A stretch of DNA of 64,000 nucleotides, taken from NCBI RefSeq assembly GCF_009711135.1, contig NZ_WMIC01000008.1:124001-188000 (forward strand), given 5' to 3'. How positions within the stretch are numbered: position 1 is the stretch's first letter; the number at the start of each line of letters is the position of its first letter. Shown piece by piece: positions 52,549 through 60,330 of the stretch. The DNA comes from Flavobacterium sp. LC2016-01 (GTDB taxonomy: Bacteria; Bacteroidota; Bacteroidia; Flavobacteriales; Flavobacteriaceae). Below the pieces are notes generated by a model. It did not search any database, was not told the origin of the DNA, and saw only the letters and a program-made list of their open reading frames with translations. A program made the position numbers and the translations under genes.

Positions 52549-53598
52549 TTAATTGTTGAAGTAAAAACCATTTGGTCCAACTCCTACAGTTAATTCTTTT
52601 TGTGATACACCACTTAAGTTATAGATATAAGCTTTGCTGTTTGATGCATAATCTCCAGCATCAGCAATATAAATTTTATTGTTTTCGACAGCAAAACCAT
52701 AGATGGAACCACCAGTTGGAAGATTAGCAGTTAAAATTGGCGTAGTAGATGCTTCTGTTGCAGAAGGGCTGATAGCGTAAACTGAATTGTTTGAAGTGTA
52801 GTAAACTTTATCATTATAAATATCTAAGTATCCAGCTCTGTCTAAAGATTTTGGGAAAGTGATTTTTGTAACTGATTTATCAGATAGTTTCACTTTTACA
52901 ATTTCACTTCTGTTATCTCCATAAGGAGCTCTCAAAACATACAAAATTCCGTCTTTAACTTCCACGCTGTCTCCGCTGTAACCAATGGTCACTGGAGTTT
53001 CTAATGCTTTTGTTACTGGATTTACAACCAATACTTTATCATTATAAGTATCAGTAATATAAAATTTGCCGTTTTCTAATACAATACGGTTTGCAGTAGC
53101 TTTCAATTCAATTTTAGATTCTACTTTGTTCGTAGCTAAATCAATTACAGCAATATAATCGTCAGTATCACCAGTTGCAGGATTACTGTAAGAATAAGTG
53201 TTTGCATTCGTTACATACGCTTTTCCGTCTTTTATAACACCGTATCTTGGGTTTGCTAATCCGCTGTCAACTTTTGCAATTAATTTGAATGTGTATCTGT
53301 TTACAACATTAATTACGTTAGAACCGCCAGCAATGATATAAGCTTTATCTCCGTCAAAAAAGATGTTTTGAAGATATACTCCAGCAAAATCACCAACATT
53401 TGCTGTTTTGTAAACATCAGCTGTAAAATTGGCTAAATCATCACTTGCAAAAGAAACTGAACCACCTCCAGAATTTCCTTCGTTTAAGATGAAAAAGCCT
53501 TTATCATAAACTCCTTTCGGATCATTGTCGTCATCGTTAGAACAAGAAACAAAAAGCGATACGCTTAATGCTAATAAAAATAATCTAGTTAGCTTCAT
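52549..53598 (-). CDS. BtuG-like cell-surface beta-propeller lipoprotein (B12 capture)
   Basis: A 349-residue lipoprotein (lipobox LFVSCSND, then the acidic NDDDND surface-export-like signal). The body is a YncE/DUF5074-like propeller with repeats of the type GVIKDGKAYVTN, RIVLENGKFYIT, VEVKDGILYVLR and FAVENNKIYIAD, giving about seven blades. It is the second gene of a btuB operon under a cobalamin riboswitch. In Bacteroides, BtuG has the same placement and is an extracellular B12-binding partner of BtuB. That makes a B12-capturing role likely here, from context plus fold. Confidence 0.8.
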   Translation of the reverse strand: MKLTRLFLLALSVSLFVSCSNDDDNDPKGVYDKGFFILNEGNSGGGSVSFASDDLANFTADVYKTANVGDFAGVYLQNIFFDGDKAYIIAGGSNVINVVNRYTFKLIAKVDSGLANPRYGVIKDGKAYVTNANTYSYSNPATGDTDDYIAVIDLATNKVESKIELKATANRIVLENGKFYITDTYNDKVLVVNPVTKALETPVTIGYSGDSVEVKDGILYVLRAPYGDNRSEIVKVKLSDKSVTKITFPKSLDRAGYLDIYNDKVYYTSNNSVYAISPSATEASTTPILTANLPTGGSIYGFAVENNKIYIADAGDYASNSKAYIYNLSGVSQKELTVGVGPNGFYFNN

Positions 53599-53602
53599 TA
53601 TA

Positions 53603-55456
53603 TTAAAATTTAAGGTTTAAGTACATATTAAAATTTCTTCCTGGCATTGGTCTATTTTCAAGGCTTTCATAATTTTCGTTCCAAAGATTTAATACTTGAA
53701 ATCCAAGTTTGAAAGAACTTAAAAATTTAAAATCATAATCGATTCCAATATTTGAAACCGTATAGGCATCGACAATTTCATTTGGATCATTATCGGCCTG
53801 CGTGTACACAAATCCATTGTAAAGGAATTGGTAATAGGCTGAAATTCGGTTTCTTGAATACGAAACAGATGCTGTTACTTTATTAAAAGGAACAAAAAAC
53901 AACTGTTTATTAGTTTCTGTGTTTTCTGAGATCGTGTAGGCGTAAGTAGCATTGGCTCCAAAATAATTTTTGCCATACTGTTTTTTCCAGCTCACCAAAG
54001 TTTCGGCACCGTAACTATTTACTTTGTCTGTATTTTCTGGTTTCCAGATACCGCCGCTTCCAGGAACCCATCGCAATAAATCGGTGATTTTTATGTAGTA
54101 AAAAGTCTGCGTAAGCGAAATATTTTTGAAAGTAAAAACATTTCCAATTTCTGCCTGATACGAACTTTCCGGTTTCAAATTTGGATTTCCTCCTTCTTCC
54201 CAATATAAATCATTGAAAGTCGGGATTCTGAAATTTCGGGACAAATTCAACTTTAAATTATACAGTTCCCCAAATTGATAAGAAGATCCTAAATTGAATA
54301 AAACTGGCGATTTATAATTGTCTGTGAATTCTTTTCGAATACCAAATTCATTCTTCCAGTCTTTAGAAAAATCTTGTTTTACTAATAACGCAGCAGAACT
54401 GATTTCTCGTGTGTTATTACCAAAACCGCTTCCAAAACCTTTTGTTCGGTTATAGTCTACAATTCCGTTTACTTGTGTTGATTTGAAAAATGTATATCCT
54501 AAATCTGCCTTAGTAATTAAACTTTCAGTTTTTCCGTAAGTATATTGATTAAAAGAATTATCGGGGTAATATTGGTAATTTTCGAAAATATAGGCCGTTT
54601 TGAAATTGGCTTTAAACTTGCCGAAATCCCCATCATATTCCAGTAAATTTCTGTTGAAACCGTTTACATATTTGCTTGGGGTTTCGGTCTCTGTTATTAA
54701 GGAAGTATTTCGGTCTGTATTGGATGTTTGGCTGTAGAGTTTTAAACTGTTTTTGGCATCAAATTTATAGCCCAAATTGGCACTAAGCGTAACAACATCA
54801 TATTGTCCGTTTTGATTCCATCGCTGTTCACCTTTCCAGGTATATCGATTTAAATATTTATAATCGTTTGTAGAGCTGTTTTTTGAAAAACCAATTTGAG
54901 CACTCCATTTTTCGTTTGAAATATTAGTTTTATAATTGATTCCGATGGTATTATAACTTCCGTAATCTAGTTTTAAATTATTCTCAAATCGATTATAAAA
55001 TGCCAAATCATTATTTAAATGGACTGTTCCGCCCACGGCACCGCTTCCATAAATAACACTTCCTCCGCCGGCTTTTACGCTTACAGAATTATAATCGGAA
55101 CCCGAAATCGTATTGAAGTCGGTGCTTCCGTTCATTTGTGAATTAATGTTGATTCCGTTCCAGATTACTGCCGTTTGTGATGAAGTTGTTCCTCTAAAGG
55201 CAACTGTCGAAAGCATGCCACGCCCGTATTCTTTAAAATAAATGGTAGAATTGAAATTTAGAAGATCGGTCAATAAAGCTTCATTTTTATTGATAACCGA
55301 ATCATTTAGTTTTAGAATCGATTGTGAAGCAGAATATTTTTTAAGATTAGCATCAGAAACAACAACTTCTTTAAGACCAGTAATAGAATCCTTTTGCGCC
55401 CAAATGAATTGGCACAGCAGCAATAAAGTAAAAGCGAAATATTTTTTTAAAGTCAT
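53603..55456 (-). CDS. btuB: TonB-dependent cobalamin receptor BtuB
   Basis: A 617-residue outer-membrane transporter, a typical BtuB length (about 600). Signal peptide MTLKKYFAFTLLLLCQFIWA; plug domain (about 25-150) with LLNFNSTIYFKEYGRGMLST and AVIWNGININSQM; then a 22-strand barrel ending NFNMYLNLKF. It is directly downstream of the cobalamin riboswitch (55494-55675), which is the strongest evidence for B12 as the cargo. Four bases separate it from the btuG-like gene. Confidence 0.92.
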   Translation of the reverse strand: MTLKKYFAFTLLLLCQFIWAQKDSITGLKEVVVSDANLKKYSASQSILKLNDSVINKNEALLTDLLNFNSTIYFKEYGRGMLSTVAFRGTTSSQTAVIWNGININSQMNGSTDFNTISGSDYNSVSVKAGGGSVIYGSGAVGGTVHLNNDLAFYNRFENNLKLDYGSYNTIGINYKTNISNEKWSAQIGFSKNSSTNDYKYLNRYTWKGEQRWNQNGQYDVVTLSANLGYKFDAKNSLKLYSQTSNTDRNTSLITETETPSKYVNGFNRNLLEYDGDFGKFKANFKTAYIFENYQYYPDNSFNQYTYGKTESLITKADLGYTFFKSTQVNGIVDYNRTKGFGSGFGNNTREISSAALLVKQDFSKDWKNEFGIRKEFTDNYKSPVLFNLGSSYQFGELYNLKLNLSRNFRIPTFNDLYWEEGGNPNLKPESSYQAEIGNVFTFKNISLTQTFYYIKITDLLRWVPGSGGIWKPENTDKVNSYGAETLVSWKKQYGKNYFGANATYAYTISENTETNKQLFFVPFNKVTASVSYSRNRISAYYQFLYNGFVYTQADNDPNEIVDAYTVSNIGIDYDFKFLSSFKLGFQVLNLWNENYESLENRPMPGRNFNMYLNLKF

Positions 55457-55493
55457 AATTTCTACACTCTTTTTCCCGAGAGTTCGATTTTTG

Positions 55494-55675
55494 TTTCAAA
55501 GGCAGGTCTCCTGGCTTGCGTCTTGTTGTATGCCTTCCCATTCGCCGGGGCGAGCAGTGGCTTTGCAGTTACAACGAGCATTCTTTTCAGAACTAAGCTT
55601 ACAGTTGCGGGTACAGCTCAAGATTTTACTTGATTCCCTTTTAATGTGTTTTTATAAATAAAACACAACCTTAAT
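55494..55675 (-). promoter_or_regulatory. Cobalamin riboswitch
   Basis: On the minus strand the conserved blocks appear in order: GGGAATC, GCTGTACCCGCAACTGTAAG, the GCCACTG box, GGGAAGGC and finally the B12 box core GCCAGGAGACCTGCC. It lies in the leader of btuB, with its 3' end 38 nt before the start codon, so adenosylcobalamin binding should shut btuB-btuG expression. Translational or transcriptional control cannot be told; I see no clear T-run terminator between the switch and btuB. Confidence 0.96.
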
Positions 55676-55681
55676 TTTGTG

Positions 55682-55714
55682 CAAAGATAAAGTTAAAATT
55701 AATGAATTTTCAAA
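55682..55714 (-). promoter_or_regulatory. Promoter of the riboswitch-btuB-btuG transcript
   Basis: On the minus strand -33 TTTG (55711-55714), a 21-nt spacer and -7 TATCTTTG (55682-55689). It predicts a start site right at the beginning of the riboswitch. Confidence 0.75.
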
Positions 55715-55755
55715 TTTGTTTTAGTTTTTCCATCAAATTCTAAACAGAACACTTG

Positions 55756-56292
55756 TTAAAGCTCGATTTTAATGACTTGGCCAAAATCTACTTTATTTTG
55801 AAAAGCCTCTTTCAAGGGCAATGAAGTTTGATGACATAAGATACTTCTGATAATTCCGGCATGTGCAACAATGACGATTGGATTTTGTATGTTTTTTGAA
55901 AGAATTTCAGATAGAAAATTCCCAACTCTGTCATGTAATTCAACAAAAGATTCACCATTTGAAACGCGGATATTTACAAAATCTTCCATCCAAGGATTGA
56001 GCTGTTCTGGCGGAATTTCATTCCAGTTTTTTAATTCCCAGTCGCCAAAATTCATTTCTTTTAAACGTTCATCTTCTTGATAGGATATTGTTTTGATATT
56101 GTTCTGAACATGTTTTGCCAAAATCACACAGCGCTTTAATGGACTTGAAAAAATAGTTGCTTCTGAAGGTAATTGAGAAACTATTTCATCAAAAATAGCA
56201 TCAAAAGGTGCTGCAATATTTACATCAGATTGTCCGTAGCAAATTCCTTTTTCGCAGACCGTTTCGGTATGTCGGACTAAATAAATTTCCAT
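55756..56292 (-). CDS. cobC: Alpha-ribazole phosphatase (histidine phosphatase)
   Basis: A 178-residue histidine phosphatase with the catalytic motif LVRHTET at residues 4-10 and a second histidine in VAHAGIIR (about 144). In the B12 pathway, CobC removes phosphate from alpha-ribazole phosphate or adenosylcobalamin 5'-phosphate in late nucleotide-loop assembly. The name is given by its 16-nt overlap with cobS and its position in the cob cluster; by sequence alone it could be another phosphoglycerate mutase-like enzyme. Confidence 0.88.
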   Translation of the reverse strand: MEIYLVRHTETVCEKGICYGQSDVNIAAPFDAIFDEIVSQLPSEATIFSSPLKRCVILAKHVQNNIKTISYQEDERLKEMNFGDWELKNWNEIPPEQLNPWMEDFVNIRVSNGESFVELHDRVGNFLSEILSKNIQNPIVIVAHAGIIRSILCHQTSLPLKEAFQNKVDFGQVIKIEL

Positions 56293-57074
56293 ATAAAAAG
56301 CAGACTTAAATAAAAAACAACTTCACATACTTGTTGCGTTGCGCCAAGGCAATCGCCTGTGTATCCATCAATCCATTTTTGAAAATATCTGGCTAAAAAA
56401 TATCTTGTCAAGAAAACCGGAATTAAAACGAGCAGTATTTTGAATTGAAAACCAAAATAGGAGAGTACAAATAGAGGAAGTAATCCGAAGAAAAAAGATC
56501 CCGAAATTTCTTTCCAGGTGTGGTTTTTTGCAATTGGTTTGCTTTTGCTTGAAGCGTCATCTCTCGAATATTCATGTGTGAAAATAATGCTGATTGCGGC
56601 TAAACGACTCAAAGCGTGAGCCGAAATAAATAACAGCAAAACCAGCAAATAATTTTGGGAAATTGTAAAATGCGAAATTGATTCTGAAAGTAATTTGAAT
56701 TTAGCTAAAAACAATAACACCAGACCAATTGCTCCGTAAGCGCCAATTGCGCTGTCTTTCATAATCATCAGAATTTTTTCTTTTGTCCAGCCACCGCCAA
56801 AACCATCACAGACATCGGCAAAACCGTCTTCATGAAAAGCGCCTGTTGTTAAGACAGAAGCAATTATAGCAAAAATTACAGCCGTTTCTGTTGAAAGAAA
56901 AAGAGAAAAAAGATAAAAAGCCAAAAATGAAATACTCCCAACAATCCATCCAATAAAAGGAAAATAGCGCGTGGCTTTATTTAGATAATCGGGATGATGT
57001 GTAATGTTTTTTGGGCAGGGTATTCGGGTGTAAAACATTAAACAGGTGAAGAAGATATGTAGTTCTTTTTTCAT
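56277..57074 (-). CDS. cobS: Adenosylcobinamide-GDP ribazoletransferase (cobalamin synthase)
   Basis: A 265-residue inner-membrane enzyme that joins alpha-ribazole (phosphate) to adenosylcobinamide-GDP. The metal and phosphate-binding loop AFHEDGFADVCDGFGGGWTK (about 85-105) is the family signature, and about six to seven hydrophobic helices are present. cobC starts inside its last codons. It follows the bluB-cobT gene in the same direction with a 67-nt gap. Confidence 0.94.
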   Translation of the reverse strand: MKKELHIFFTCLMFYTRIPCPKNITHHPDYLNKATRYFPFIGWIVGSISFLAFYLFSLFLSTETAVIFAIIASVLTTGAFHEDGFADVCDGFGGGWTKEKILMIMKDSAIGAYGAIGLVLLFLAKFKLLSESISHFTISQNYLLVLLLFISAHALSRLAAISIIFTHEYSRDDASSKSKPIAKNHTWKEISGSFFFGLLPLFVLSYFGFQFKILLVLIPVFLTRYFLARYFQKWIDGYTGDCLGATQQVCEVVFYLSLLFIWKFI

Positions 57075-57141
57075 TAAGATAATTAATTAATAAAATTTAG
57101 TTTTAAGGCTGAAAACTGAAAACTGAAACTGCGTCTGATTA

Positions 57142-58821
57142 CTATTTCCTGCTCACTCCAGCACTTTCAAAACTAGCCATTTCATTCAAAAAAACTTCAG
57201 CCGATTTTAAAATCGGGAAAGCAATTGCGCATCCAGTTCCTTCGCCAAGACGCAAATCTAGGTTTAAAATTGGTTTTGCATTCAAATAATCAAGCAATTT
57301 TTGATGTGCCTGTTCAGCGGAGCAATGACAAAAAATGGCATTTTCTTTAATATTCGGATTGATTTTTAGAGCAATTAAAAATGCAACAGAACAAATAAAA
57401 CCATCCACCAGAATCAGCATTTTATTTTCAAAGGCCGAGAGCATTCCGCCTGCCATTTGCAGGATTTCGAAACCGCCAAAATAGGCCAGCTGTGACATTA
57501 ATTCGGCTTGACCGGAATAATTTTCGATTGCTTTTTTAAGAAGATTGTGTTTTTGAATGAGTTTTTCATCAACAATTCCGGTGCCTTTTCCAATGCATTC
57601 TTCAATTGGAAAATCCGTCAAAAGACTCATCAAAACGGAAGCTGTAGAAGTATTTCCAATTCCCATTTCACCAAAACCAATGCAGTTTGAACCTGTTGAG
57701 GCAATGGCATCGACGATGGATTTTCCTTTTTCAAAACATAATTGCAATTCAGCTTCACTCATTGCCGGCACATGTAAAAAGGATTGAGTTCCTTTAGCAA
57801 CTTTAGCATTAATGAGTTCTATGTTAGTCGGGAAATCATAATTGACTCCAGCATCAACAATTGAGAGCTGAATGTTATTTTGTCTGCAAAACACATTTAT
57901 TGCGGCGCCTCCGTCCAGAAAATTTCCAACCATTTGTCGGGTTACATCTTGTGGATAAGCACTTACGCCGTGATTTGCAATGCCATGATCAGCGGCAAAA
58001 ACAACCATGTTTGGTTTAATAATTTTTGGTTCCAAAGTTTTAAAAACTTTTGCCGTTTGAAAAGCTAAAGTCTCTAAAGTTCCCAAAGCACCAATAGGTT
58101 TCGTTTTCGAATCTATTTTTTCCTGCAGAAGCTGATCAAAATCTGATGAATTATTTTTTTCTGAAGAAGTTGTAGTCTTTATTTCTGAAACTGAACTTTC
58201 GTTTACATTTTGAATTTCAGTACAAATTGGACTTTCCGATTTTTGTTTCCAATGCAATTGCTGGAGCATTGGCTGATTGTTGTAATTTGTTGCAGGTTTT
58301 CCAATACAGAAATAGCCAAGTGGTTCAATGTTTTCAGGCAAATCCAGAATCTTCTTAAACTGATAATAATTTAAAATAGAAACCCAGCCCATTCCGTAAC
58401 CTTGTTCTGTCAGCGAAAGCCAAATATTCTGCGCGGCACAAACCGAACTGAATTTCACCGCTTCATTGCTGCCAACAGTTCCAATCGTAAATTGATTTAA
58501 AACAGATCGGTCATAAGCAATTATAAGTCCGATTGGCGCTTCTTCAATTGCTTCCAGTTTTAGAGATCTGTAAAGTTCTTTTTGTTCAGGATTATCAGTA
58601 AGTTCTTCGGCTTTTTTATTGTAATCTAAAAACAGATTTTTAATAGCAGTTTTAACTTCCGCCGATTTAATAATATAATATCGCGTTGCATCTGTAAGCC
58701 CGACCGAAGGCGCCCAATGTCCGGCCTGCAAAGCTTTTTGCATCACTTCGTCAGGAACTTCATCAGCTGTAAAATGTCGTGTATCGCGTCGCGATTTTAA
58801 AATATCATCTAAAATACTCAT
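57142..58821 (-). CDS. Fused BluB-CobT: DMB synthase plus DMB phosphoribosyltransferase
   Basis: A single frame of about 559 residues; the start MSILDDIL at 58821 is chosen because the ATG at 58851 adds ten atypical residues. Residues about 1-205 are BluB, a flavin destructase that turns reduced FMN into 5,6-dimethylbenzimidazole (SRRDTRHF, WAPSVGLTDATRYY, GYGMGWVSIL with the catalytic-type Ser). A linker rich in Ser/Thr/Asn (about 205-235) follows. Then comes CobT, which activates DMB to alpha-ribazole phosphate (GEMGIGNTSTA and LGEGTGCAIAFP, which hold its catalytic Glu residues). The fusion passes the base straight to the enzyme that uses it. Confidence 0.93.
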   Translation of the reverse strand: MSILDDILKSRRDTRHFTADEVPDEVMQKALQAGHWAPSVGLTDATRYYIIKSAEVKTAIKNLFLDYNKKAEELTDNPEQKELYRSLKLEAIEEAPIGLIIAYDRSVLNQFTIGTVGSNEAVKFSSVCAAQNIWLSLTEQGYGMGWVSILNYYQFKKILDLPENIEPLGYFCIGKPATNYNNQPMLQQLHWKQKSESPICTEIQNVNESSVSEIKTTTSSEKNNSSDFDQLLQEKIDSKTKPIGALGTLETLAFQTAKVFKTLEPKIIKPNMVVFAADHGIANHGVSAYPQDVTRQMVGNFLDGGAAINVFCRQNNIQLSIVDAGVNYDFPTNIELINAKVAKGTQSFLHVPAMSEAELQLCFEKGKSIVDAIASTGSNCIGFGEMGIGNTSTASVLMSLLTDFPIEECIGKGTGIVDEKLIQKHNLLKKAIENYSGQAELMSQLAYFGGFEILQMAGGMLSAFENKMLILVDGFICSVAFLIALKINPNIKENAIFCHCSAEQAHQKLLDYLNAKPILNLDLRLGEGTGCAIAFPILKSAEVFLNEMASFESAGVSRK

Positions 58822-58938
58822 AAATTCCAATATTAAAATTCCATATTCCAATTTTTAGGAATTGAAATATTCTAGTAAAGGTAAAGTTTAACATTGGAAT
58901 TTGGAATTTTAAAAAATTGGGATTTTAGTTTTAGTATT

Positions 58939-59445
58939 TTATCCCTTTATTTTTACTGGAATTCCTGAAATCATTAAAACAACTTCATCCGCATTTGATG
59001 CTAAAAACTGATTCATCCAGCCTTGAAGTTCAGTAAATTTTCTGCCAATATGAGTTTCGGCATGAACTCCCATTCCAATTTCATTGGTCACAATTATTAA
59101 TGTGCCTTCTTGTTTGGCTATTTTAATAAATTCATTTTTAGCTTCTTCCAGCGATACAGCAACATCGTTTTTAGTATCGATAAAAAAGTTAGTCAGCCAT
59201 AAGGTTACGCAGTCAATCAAGGCCACTTTTCCTGAAAAATCAATTTCACTTAAATATTTTTCTTTTTCAATATTGGTCCAGCCTTCATCACGTTCCTGTT
59301 GATGACGGTCAATACGATTTTGAAAATCGCTATCCCATTTTCTCGCTGTCGCAACATAAATTGGCGCATCTGAAAGTTCTAAAGCTAATTTCTGAGCATA
59401 ACTGCTTTTTCCAGATCTTTCGCCACCGGTAATTAAATAAATCAT
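58939..59445 (-). CDS. cobU: Adenosylcobinamide kinase / guanylyltransferase
   Basis: A 168-residue bifunctional enzyme (CobU/CobP) that phosphorylates adenosylcobinamide and adds GMP. P-loop GGERSGKSS (7-15), IYVATARKWDSD, DRHQQERDEGW with the guanylylated-type His region, and VTNEIGMGVH are all family motifs. It is the first step of salvage of incomplete corrinoids. It is followed by bluB-cobT on the same strand. Confidence 0.95.
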   Translation of the reverse strand: MIYLITGGERSGKSSYAQKLALELSDAPIYVATARKWDSDFQNRIDRHQQERDEGWTNIEKEKYLSEIDFSGKVALIDCVTLWLTNFFIDTKNDVAVSLEEAKNEFIKIAKQEGTLIIVTNEIGMGVHAETHIGRKFTELQGWMNQFLASNADEVVLMISGIPVKIKG

Positions 59446-59455
59446 GTAATAATGG

Positions 59456-59483
59456 TTAATTATAAATTGTTAATTATAAATTT
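59456..59483. repeat. 7-bp-periodic repeat, left flank of the four-helix-bundle gene
   Basis: TTAATTA/TAAATTG units repeat with exact 7-bp spacing. The reverse complement resembles the repeat at 59842-59875, so the two flank the gene as inverted repeats. Confidence 0.6.
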
Positions 59484-59841
59484 ATGCTGGAACTTGTTTT
59501 TTTGAAGTTTTAAGAATACTGGTTACTAATTTTAAAATTGCAATTGCATCATTGTGAATGTTTTCGAATTCCTTTTCATTTAAATAATCAGTTGCCTTTA
59601 ATAATTCAAGCCAATATACTGTTTCGTTAGCTTCTTTTTGAGCAATAGCAAATTTATGAATGAAATCACTTTTACTTTCGGCATGCTCCGCTTCTCTCAT
59701 CATTGCACCAACACTAGTTCCTGATCTCAAAAGTTGTTTCGAAAGTATAAATTCTTTTTTATCATTATTTAAATATTGATACAGTTTAACAATTCTGATT
59801 GCAAAATCAAAACTTTTGTTTTTCACAATGTTATTCTTCAT
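59482..59841 (-). CDS. Four-helix-bundle protein (S23 / IVP family)
   Basis: A 119-residue protein starting MKNNIVKNKSFDFAIRIVKL; an ATG three codons upstream is less likely. The pattern LLRSGTSVGAMMREAEHAES and a run of four predicted helices are the hallmarks of the S23-like four-helix-bundle family. These proteins are encoded in 23S rRNA intervening sequences in some bacteria and as free-standing genes in Bacteroidota. No function is known for the free copies. It sits alone between cobU and the CWC/DUF5522 gene, bracketed by 7-bp-periodic inverted repeats. Confidence 0.88.
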   Translation of the reverse strand: MKNNIVKNKSFDFAIRIVKLYQYLNNDKKEFILSKQLLRSGTSVGAMMREAEHAESKSDFIHKFAIAQKEANETVYWLELLKATDYLNEKEFENIHNDAIAILKLVTSILKTSKKQVPA

Positions 59842-59875
59842 AATTAACAACTAACAACTAATAATTAATAATTAG
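59842..59875. repeat. 7-bp-periodic repeat, right flank of the four-helix-bundle gene
   Basis: AATTAAC, AACTAAC, AACTAAT, AATTAAT, AATTAG follow in exact 7-bp steps. It runs from the base next to the four-helix start codon into the stop codon of the CWC/DUF5522 gene. Confidence 0.65.
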
Positions 59876-60234
59876 TAGGGGCAATGCCTGCAGTCGTTTC
59901 CGCAGCAAGTTCCTCTTTTGAGGTGAAACCAGGATTTAAAAACATAATTGCCATTTTCAATATAATAGTCAATTCCTTCAATCAGTTTTTCGGTTTTGGG
60001 TAAAGATATAGCTTTGTTTTTTAAAGCTTTTTCAGGAGTCATTGTTTCTACGTAAGCATCAATTTTATCTTCACAAGCTTCTTTGAAACAAACTGGGCAC
60101 AAACAGTCGCCTCCTTCTGAAAGATTAAAAATTGGAGGGTAATCATTGCACCAGCATTTGTTTTCAACCGAGACATCTCCACAACTGAATGAAGTTTCAC
60201 AGCTTGAGCAAATTTTTGTTTTTGTGGTATTCAT
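59872..60234 (-). CDS. Cysteine-rich CWC - DUF5522 fusion protein
   Basis: A 120-residue protein with two zinc-finger-like parts. The N-terminal cysteine-rich CWC-type part (CSSCETSFSCG, then CWC near residue 28 and CLCPVCFKEAC near 50) is followed by a DUF5522 part (about 82-120; GIDYYIENGNYVFKSWFHLK ending RGTCCGNDCRHCPY). In many genomes these are separate small proteins. It is probably a metal-binding or redox protein, but its function is unknown. It heads the minus-strand group that includes cobU, with TATCTTTA near 60240 as a weak -7. Confidence 0.82.
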   Translation of the reverse strand: MNTTKTKICSSCETSFSCGDVSVENKCWCNDYPPIFNLSEGGDCLCPVCFKEACEDKIDAYVETMTPEKALKNKAISLPKTEKLIEGIDYYIENGNYVFKSWFHLKRGTCCGNDCRHCPY

Positions 60235-60301
60235 AAATGTAAAGATACAGTTTGTTGAATTTTGTAAGAATAAAGGTAGACAAAAAAATCATAAAATGAT
60301 T

Positions 60302-60309
60302 TACCTTTG
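60302..60309 (+). promoter_or_regulatory. -7 element of the btuF operon
   Basis: TACCTTTG matches TAnnTTTG, 22 nt before the btuF ATG at 60331; no clear -33 TTG. Confidence 0.45.
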
Positions 60310-60330
60310 TCCCTATCCAAAACGTTAAAT

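Noticed and set aside
55242..55661. 139-codon open frame on the plus strand
   Set aside because: Runs antisense through btuB and the cobalamin riboswitch; the riboswitch explains the conserved sequence.
59482..59841. Avd accessory protein of a diversity-generating retroelement
   Set aside because: Similar fold, but no reverse transcriptase or template/variable repeat pair is present in the window.
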